Positions 1-5,692 of a stretch of 5,692 nt of DNA are shown in pieces. The position numbers and the translations under genes are program-made. Source of the stretch: Campylobacterales bacterium (GTDB lineage Bacteria > Campylobacterota > Campylobacteria > Campylobacterales > Hydrogenimonadaceae). The DNA lies in assembly GCA_027067015.1 (NCBI GenBank), contig JAMOMS010000277.1, positions 1-5,692 on the forward strand, read 5' to 3'. Position 1 is the stretch's first letter. Every line of letters starts with the position of its first letter. Under the pieces are notes generated by a model. The model was not told the origin of the DNA. It did no database searches and was given only the letters and a program-made list of their open reading frames with translations.

Positions 1-186
1 CTCTCCCTCATACCTTCCGGCGGCGTGGTGACTGCCGCTAAGGGCATGGGTAATAAGTATGGCGTTGGAGCGCTCATCGTTAAGCTCCCCGTAGGTCTCA
101 TACACCAGTTCATAGGGCTCCAGAATCCGGCCGCTCTCAAGGTAAAGCGGATTGGTAAAGGTCTCTTTTTTCGTTACGATCTTCAA
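1..186 (-). CDS. metX: homoserine O-acetyltransferase, N-terminal 62 codons (runs off window)
   Basis: This fragment encodes the N-terminus of an alpha/beta-hydrolase-fold acyltransferase that transfers acetyl from acetyl-CoA to homoserine, giving the O-acetylhomoserine used by MetY. The reading continues past base 1, so only 62 residues are visible. They include [20 protein letters not shown], typical of the MetX start, and [13 protein letters not shown], the conserved stretch before the first core region; the catalytic Ser-Asp-His residues lie outside the window. I place the start at a TTG (184-186): no ATG lies nearby in frame, and an AAGGA (197-201) sits 10 nt upstream inside the end of metY. 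Only 7 nt separate the metY stop from this start, so the two are almost certainly one operon. An upstream non-ATG start overlapping metY cannot be excluded. MetX as opposed to a succinyl-specific enzyme is inferred from family resemblance and the metY neighbour. Confidence 0.9.
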   Translation of the reverse strand, partial: MKIVTKKETFTNPLYLESGRILEPYELVYETYGELNDERSNAILITHALSGSHHAAGRYEGE

Positions 187-193
187 AGGCCCG

Positions 194-1459
194 TTATCCT
201 TCCAGTGCCTGTTGTAAATCGGCAATCAGATCTTCGGCGCTCTCCAGCCCGATACTTAGGCGAATGAGCCCCGGATGCACCCCACACGCTCTCATCTCGG
301 CCTCGTTTAACTGCTGATGGGTGGTGCTGGCCGGGTGGGTAATGATGCTTTTGCTGTCACCAATATTGACCACCAGCGAAAAGAGTTTCACCCTGTCCAC
401 CACCCGCTTGGCCGTCTCAAAATCTTCCAGCTCAAAGCTCAAAAGCCCGCTACACATCCCCTCTTTGAAATATTTCATCGCCATGGCATGGTTGGGGTTG
501 TCGGGCAGACCGGGGTAATTGACCTTGCAAACCCTGGGATGACCTGCCAGAAACTCCGCGATCTTCTGAGCGTTTTGGGAGTGTACCGGCATACGAATGG
601 GAAGGGTCTCAAGCCCCTGGATAAAGAGCCAACTGTTAAAAGGCGACACCACCGCGCCAAGATCGCGCAGTAACGCCAGCCGGGCCCTGAGCGTATAGGG
701 CGCTTGCGGCATTTGCACATAAACCAGCCCGTGGTAACTCTCGTCCGGCTCGTTAAACTGCCGATAGCGGGGGTTGTCTTTCAGCTTCTTAACCAACCCT
801 TCCCGCTCCACCATGATCCCGCCGATGGCCAGCCCCTGACCGGTGGTATATTTGCTGGCACTGTGCACCACCACATCCACGCCGTGGCGTAAAGGCTGAC
901 AAATAACCGGCGTGGCGACGGTGTTGTCCACAACCGTCACAATACCGTGGCGATTCGCTATGGCCGTGATGGCTTCAATATCGGCCACGTCGATGCTGGG
1001 ATTGGTGAGGGTTTCAAAAAAGATCACCTTGGTGTTATCGTCTACCAGGCTCTCGATCCCTTCAGGTTTGTGCACGTCAAAAAAGCGCGCCTCAATCCCA
1101 AAGCGCTTGAGCGTATGAGCCGTCTGGGTAAGCGTGCCGCCGTAAAGCTGACCGGCGCACACCACGTTGTCCCCCGCTTCGGCGGCATTGATGAAGGCAT
1201 AAAAAATGGCCGCCATGCCGCTGGCGGTGGCCAGCGCCGCCGTTCCCCCCTCCATGGCTGTGAAACGCTTCTCGAATACGTCGGTGGTGGGGTTGTTCAG
1301 ACGGGTGTAGATATTGCCCGTCTCTTTGAGGGCAAAAAGATCGGCCGCGTGCTCGGTATTTTCAAACTCATAGGCCGTCGTCTGGTAAATGGGCACCACC
1401 ATCGTCCCCTGACTGTCCTTTTCGTATCCGGCATGCAGGGCGAGGGTCTGTTGGTTCAT
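194..1459 (-). CDS. metY: O-acetylhomoserine sulfhydrylase (PLP-dependent)
   Basis: This cytosolic enzyme of the Cys/Met-metabolism PLP family condenses O-acetylhomoserine with sulfide to give homocysteine, the direct sulfhydrylation route to methionine. The 421-residue length is normal for MetY and longer than MetB/MetC-type relatives (about 380-400). Visible motifs are TLALHAGY at the N-terminus, YTRLNNPT (51-58, phosphate-binding Tyr/Arg of the neighbouring subunit), ATASGMAA (77-84), VDNT with Asp178 contacting the PLP ring nitrogen, [10 protein letters not shown] with Schiff-base Lys203, and RLSIGLE (400-406) binding the substrate carboxylate. The insertion around 220-260 is typical of the OAH sulfhydrylase branch. 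The ATG start is supported by AAGGA (1466-1470), 6 nt upstream, which lies in a small hairpin. metX follows after 7 nt, so substrate maker and user are co-expressed. No S-box or MetJ-like site was recognised upstream. OAH as the substrate, not O-succinylhomoserine or O-acetylserine, is inferred from the pairing with metX. Confidence 0.95.
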   Translation of the reverse strand: MNQQTLALHAGYEKDSQGTMVVPIYQTTAYEFENTEHAADLFALKETGNIYTRLNNPTTDVFEKRFTAMEGGTAALATASGMAAIFYAFINAAEAGDNVVCAGQLYGGTLTQTAHTLKRFGIEARFFDVHKPEGIESLVDDNTKVIFFETLTNPSIDVADIEAITAIANRHGIVTVVDNTVATPVICQPLRHGVDVVVHSASKYTTGQGLAIGGIMVEREGLVKKLKDNPRYRQFNEPDESYHGLVYVQMPQAPYTLRARLALLRDLGAVVSPFNSWLFIQGLETLPIRMPVHSQNAQKIAEFLAGHPRVCKVNYPGLPDNPNHAMAMKYFKEGMCSGLLSFELEDFETAKRVVDRVKLFSLVVNIGDSKSIITHPASTTHQQLNEAEMRACGVHPGLIRLSIGLESAEDLIADLQQALEG

Positions 1460-1480
1460 GTTAAATCCTTCGGATTTTTT
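1460..1480 (-). promoter_or_regulatory. metY ribosome-binding site inside a small hairpin
   Basis: AAGGA at 1466-1470, 6 nt before the metY ATG, is the Shine-Dalgarno site. It lies in a perfect 6-bp inverted repeat, AAATCC-GAA-GGATTT (1463-1477 in mRNA sense). Folding would partly mask the site. With only two G-C pairs the stem is weak, so any effect on translation is speculative. Confidence 0.45.
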
Positions 1481-1508
1481 AGTGAAAAACGAAAAGTGAA
1501 AAACGAAA
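1481..1508. repeat. 14-bp tandem duplication at edge of palindromic element
   Basis: AGTGAAAAACGAAA occurs twice head to tail at 1481-1494 and 1495-1508 with no mismatch, followed by the first three bases of a third copy. The second copy is the outer end of the left arm of the palindromic element at 1495-1592, and the right end carries the related inverted TTCACTTTTCACT. Two copies with no spacer are not a CRISPR; slippage or duplication of the element's terminal repeat is the simplest reading. Confidence 0.75.
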
Positions 1509-1592
1509 AGTTACGGATGCGTGCTACGCACGCTTCCATTATTTTACATGGTAGGGAGCGAAGCGACCATCCTAAACTATTCACTTTTCACT
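1495..1592. repeat. imperfect long palindrome, MITE/REP-like intergenic element
   Basis: The 47-bp left arm (1495-1541) aligns without gaps to the reverse complement of the right arm (1546-1592), with 33 of 47 positions identical by my count; four T bases lie between them. The outer ends share AGTGAAAA, and the inner part shares GGATG and CC-AT blocks. Each arm contains its own smaller hairpin: GCGTGC-TAC-GCACGC (1519-1533), and ATGGT pairing with ACCAT (1548-1552 and 1566-1570). No open reading frame of interest lies inside, and I saw no clear target-site duplication. The structure suggests a miniature non-autonomous element or a dispersed palindromic repeat. Copy number elsewhere in the genome is unknown, so mobility is an inference. 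Confidence 0.55.
1541..1546 (-). promoter_or_regulatory. possible -10 box for metY-metX
   Basis: On the minus strand TAAAAT (5 of 6 to TATAAT) lies in the centre of the palindrome, about 80 nt before the metY start. No good -35 hexamer is seen at normal spacing, though Campylobacterota promoters often lack one. It is the best candidate between guaB and metY, but such A/T hexamers are common by chance. Confidence 0.22.
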
Positions 1593-1595
1593 GAC

Positions 1596-3485
<1,890 letters not shown>

Positions 3486-3493
<8 letters not shown>

Positions 3494-3794
3494 CAACCAT
3501 ATCCCGCTTGATCCACTTTTGAAGAGGAACGCGCATACTCTCATAAAAACCCGCTTCAACACGACAACCGAGTAAAGCACTTGCGTATTCAATAAAATCA
3601 AGCAAAAGCCAGTAACTCTTTTTCCGCATTTGAATAATGGCAATATCAACATCACTGGCCACGGTGGCTTCATTGCGTGCCACGCTCCCAAACAACGCCA
3701 TTTTCTCAATGCCAAACCGTCTGCGTATCTCCTCTTTGTGCCTACGCAAAACCGTTAAGACCGCATCTTTTTGCAACGGTTGTTCCATCATCAT
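3486..3794 (-). CDS. mntA: minimal nucleotidyltransferase (MNT), MntA-like antitoxin
   Basis: This 102-residue polymerase-beta-fold protein shows the MNT signature: LFGSVAR (34-40), then exactly GSX10DXD, with Gly36-Ser37 and metal-binding Asp48 and Asp50. In known MntA/HepT pairs this enzyme transfers AMP from ATP to the toxin's RX4HXY tyrosine. The third carboxylate, normally Asp in a VDLV-type strand, appears here as Glu80 (CRVEAGF), a conservative but uncommon change. The start is a run of three ATG codons (3786-3794). The first overlaps the gatA TGA stop by one base (TGATG). No Shine-Dalgarno is found at proper spacing, so initiation is either by coupling to gatA or leaderless from the TATAAT just upstream. 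The gene overlaps hepT by 8 nt, the usual tight arrangement of a toxin-antitoxin pair. Its A+T content (about 60% over parts) contrasts with gatA. Confidence 0.85.
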
Positions 3795-3799
3795 CAGCT

Positions 3800-3829
3800 A
3801 TTATAACAAACCGCTCTTTCCAGGCTCAA
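3800..3829 (-). promoter_or_regulatory. candidate sigma70 promoter for mntA-hepT(-guaB)
   Basis: On the minus strand a perfect TATAAT (3800-3805) is preceded after 18 nt by TTGAGC (3824-3829, four of six to TTGACA). Both lie within the last codons of gatA. The -10 box ends five bases before the first mntA ATG, so transcription would begin at or within the ATG triplet run and produce a leaderless mRNA. Because this is coding sequence (Tyr-Asn codons), chance occurrence is possible. Confidence 0.4.
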
Positions 3830-4160
3830 CGCGCCGTCAAAGAGCGTCTGTTCGTCAAAGTGGCGGCCAATCAACTGTAGCCCCACCGGCAGACCCGCCG
3901 CCGTCTTTTTAATAGGCAGGCTGATGGCGGGCAGGCCCGCCAGGTTGACGCCGACGGTATAGGCGTCGCTTAGGTACATCTGCAACGGATCGGCCATCTC
4001 CCCAAATTTAAAGGCGGGTGTGGGCGCGACGGGACTTAAAATGAGATCGGCCTCCTCAAACACCTTCTCAAACTCATCCTTAATGAGGTGCCGCACCTTC
4101 TGCGCTTTAAGATAATAGGCGTCGTAATAGCCGCTTGAGAGCACGAAACTGCCCAGCAGA

Positions 4161-4192
<32 letters not shown>

Positions 4193-4770
4193 GCTACGGG
4201 TCTTAAGGTACATCTCTTTCAGATCTTTCGCCCCTTCGGCCCGGCGTCCGTAGCGCACGCCGTCGTAACGGCTTAGGTTCGCGCTCGCCTCGGCGGTGGC
4301 GACAATGTAGTAGGCGGCGATGTCATATTTGGCCCCCATCATCTCTTTGTGAACAATGGTGTGCCCCTCGGCCTCCAGCGCCCTGATCGCCGTCTCATAA
4401 GCGCTCTGCACGTCAGCGTCAGCCTCTTTGATGTAATTGTCCACCACGGCGACGGTGAGTTTTCTGTCCGGGTTCAGGTTCGGCGCGACGGGGGTATACT
4501 CCATATCGGCACTCGTGCTGTCGCGCCGGTCGTGCCCGCTGATGATGTCGTACAAGATCGCCGCGTCCTCAACGTTTTGGGTCATGGGCCCGATCTGATC
4601 CAGGCTGGAGCTATAAGCCCCAAGCCCCCATCGGCTGACACGGCCGTAGGTGGGCTTCATGCCCACAATCCCGCAAAAACCAGCGGGCTGGCGAATGGAG
4701 CCGCCCGTGTCGCTTCCCAGCGCGGCAATCGCCACACCCGCCGCCACCGCCGCGGCCGATCCGCCGGAAC

Positions 4771-4779
4771 TGCCACCCG
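4771..4779 (-). other. frameshift site in gatA
   Basis: Sense-strand GAGCGGGTGGCAGTTCC (4766-4782) carries Glu-Arg in the upstream frame and Gly-Gly-Ser-Ser in the frame one base back. The conserved Val-Pro-Gly-Gly-Ser-Ser would fit if GGGTGCC had been lost between two GGGTG repeats; alternatively one G is undercalled in the G-run, giving Glu-Arg-Gly-Gly-Ser without Val-Pro. No X-XXY-YYZ slippery heptamer is present. Confidence 0.8.
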
Positions 4780-5129
4780 CTCGGGATCGTGGGGGTTGAG
4801 GGTCTTGCCGTAAAAGCTTGTCTCCGTGGAGCTTCCCATGGCAAACTCATCCATGTTGGCCCGGCCAAAAGGGGCCAGCCCCGCTGTTTTGATTTTCTCT
4901 ATGACAGTAGCGTCATACGGGGCCACGTACCCTTGCAAAATTTTGCTGGCCGCCGTGACATTCCACCCTTTGACCTGGATGTTGTCTTTAATGAGCAGGG
5001 GCACCCCCTCGCCCGCCTCATCCACGGCGATATAGGCGTTAAGCTCTTTTTTGGCCTCAATCTTTCGTTTCAGATCCTCCCGAAGGACAGCGACCTCCTC
5101 TTTGGGCAGGGCCAAAGCCTCTTTCAGTG

Positions 5130-5258
5130 TCATCGGTTCATCTCCTTCTCTTTGACGCATCGCTTCACAAACACGATTCCCACCCCGGTCACGGCGAAGA
5201 TCGCGAGGATCGTCCCCACGATCACCGGCCAGGTCACGGGCTGGGACAAATCAAACAT
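5130..5258 (-). CDS. small single-pass membrane protein, function unknown
   Basis: This 42-residue ORF begins at an ATG inside the ileS stop region (8-nt overlap, 5251-5258) and ends in a TGA that overlaps the gatA ATG (ATGA). AAGG lies 6 nt before the start. Residues about 10-31 ([12 protein letters not shown] through G-I-V-F-V) form one hydrophobic segment, followed by a basic tail [11 protein letters not shown]. By the positive-inside rule the C-terminus would face the cytoplasm. There is no signal-peptidase site, and the segment looks like an anchor. I recall a similarly placed small membrane ORF between ileS and gatA in Campylobacter (Cj1060c), which would argue that it is a real conserved gene, but I cannot compare the sequences. 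Its start and stop overlaps place it in the translational chain, so it may also serve to pass ribosomes from ileS to gatA. No function is proposed. Confidence 0.7.
   Translation of the reverse strand: MFDLSQPVTWPVIVGTILAIFAVTGVGIVFVKRCVKEKEMNR
5142..5147 (-). promoter_or_regulatory. gatA ribosome-binding site (decides start)
   Basis: AAGGAG lies 8 nt before ATG 5131-5133 and inside the small membrane ORF. It favours this start over the in-frame ATG at 5158-5160, which would add nine residues (MRQREGDEP) not expected in GatA. Confidence 0.8.
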
Positions 5259-5691
5259 TGAGCACCTTCGCGCACCGCTCGCAAAGCGCCTCTTCCTCAG
5301 GCGCGGCGAAGCGCCAGCAACGGGGGCACTTATGGCCTGAGGCGCGGACAATGGCAAACCGCTCACCCTCCACCTCAAACTCTCCCAATACCTCGGCATC
5401 GCTTGCTTCGGTGATTTCGCTGACGACAAACCAATCTTCGGCGTCTTTGGGGTTGAGACTCTTTAAGCTCTCGCTTTGTGTTACCAGCCCAAGCTCCAGG
5501 GTCTGCTTGATAACCCCCTCTTTTTTAAGCCGGTCGACAATCTCAAAAAAGGCCTCCCTGGCCAAGAGCAAGAAAGCCTCGTCCATGCGCACCTCCACCT
5601 CGGGCAGGGGCTCATAGCACAAATCAAACAGATCCTTCGCCTCTTTCTTGATAGCCGGGGGGGCGTACTCCAAAATCTCGTCGCAGGTGTG
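5251..5691 (-). CDS. ileS: isoleucyl-tRNA synthetase, C-terminal 146 residues (5' end outside window)
   Basis: This is the end of IleRS, the class I synthetase that charges tRNA(Ile); the catalytic HIGH/KMSKS and editing domains lie beyond the window. The visible part starts at HTCDEILEYAP, the conserved stretch near the end of the anticodon-binding helical domain (usually HTADE in relatives; here Cys replaces Ala). It passes through a segment of the kind that reads MDEAFLLLAREAFFEIVDRL, and ends in a zinc finger GHKCPRCWRF...ALCERCAKVL with four cysteines in two CXXC pairs. That zinc module is the standard C-terminus of bacterial-type IleRS and contacts the tRNA. The stop TGA overlaps the next small ORF by 8 nt. 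No internal start or damage is seen, and base composition matches gatA and guaB. Confidence 0.95.
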   Translation of the reverse strand, partial: HTCDEILEYAPPAIKKEAKDLFDLCYEPLPEVEVRMDEAFLLLAREAFFEIVDRLKKEGVIKQTLELGLVTQSESLKSLNPKDAEDWFVVSEITEASDAEVLGEFEVEGERFAIVRASGHKCPRCWRFAAPEEEALCERCAKVLNV

Positions 5692-5692
5692 G

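Noticed and set aside
1469..1480. Plus-strand terminator (short hairpin then six T)
   Set aside because: The stem has six mostly A-T pairs and no plus-strand gene precedes it.
1481..1511. CRISPR or direct-repeat array
   Set aside because: Only two adjacent 14-bp copies with no spacers; better explained as duplication of the palindrome's terminal repeat.
947..1594. 215-codon plus-strand open frame
   Set aside because: It is antisense to metY and runs into the palindromic intergenic repeat; it shows no family motif.
3494..3715. Longer HEPN protein of 219 residues
   Set aside because: The added 74 residues are mntA read in another frame; the family N-terminus begins at 3493.
4766..4782. Programmed ribosomal frameshift in gatA
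   Set aside because: No slippery heptamer is present, and the shift would drop the conserved Val-Pro; a small deletion or base-call error is simpler.

Overview
All recognisable genes in this 5.7 kb window read on the minus strand, so transcription runs from the high-coordinate end to the low end. In that order they are: the 3' end of ileS, a 42-codon single-span membrane protein, gatA (broken by a frameshift), an MNT-type nucleotidyltransferase, a HEPN-domain putative RNase, guaB, an intergenic repeat region, metY, and the 5' end of metX. The order ileS - small membrane ORF - gatA - guaB matches what I remember from Campylobacterota (Epsilonproteobacteria, e.g. the Campylobacter jejuni Cj1061c-Cj1058c block). 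The MetX start also looks like that group. G+C is moderate to high (roughly 55%, up to about 70% locally in gatA), which is high for that phylum and would suit an environmental, perhaps vent or sediment, member. This placement is from memory and motif reading, not a search.

Region 3056-5691 is a tightly packed translational chain. ileS overlaps the small membrane ORF by 8 nt, that ORF overlaps gatA by ATGA, gatA overlaps the nucleotidyltransferase by TGATG, that gene overlaps the HEPN gene by 8 nt, and the HEPN gene overlaps guaB by ATGA. The core genes cover isoleucyl-tRNA charging, Glu/Asp-tRNA amidation and the committed step of GMP synthesis.

Between gatA and guaB sits a visibly A+T-richer pair that looks like a MntA/HepT (MNT-HEPN) toxin-antitoxin system. 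MntA carries GSX10DXD. HepT carries RX4HXY, whose tyrosine is the known AMPylation target in this family. A TATAAT box ends five bases before the mntA start, so the pair may also make its own leaderless transcript.

gatA needs a frame change at about 4771-4779, just before the GGSSGGS active-site loop. The sequence is best explained by a 7-nt loss between two GGGTG repeats, or by an undercalled G. Since GatCAB is normally indispensable in this group, a sequence error or a very recent mutation is likely.

Region 1460-1613 separates guaB from metY and has no gene. It holds a perfect 12-bp inverted repeat that includes the guaB stop codon, a roughly 98-112 bp imperfect palindrome resembling a miniature or REP-like element with a 14-bp tandem duplication at one end, and a small hairpin covering the metY ribosome-binding site. 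metY and metX form the O-acetylhomoserine direct-sulfhydrylation route to homocysteine and methionine.
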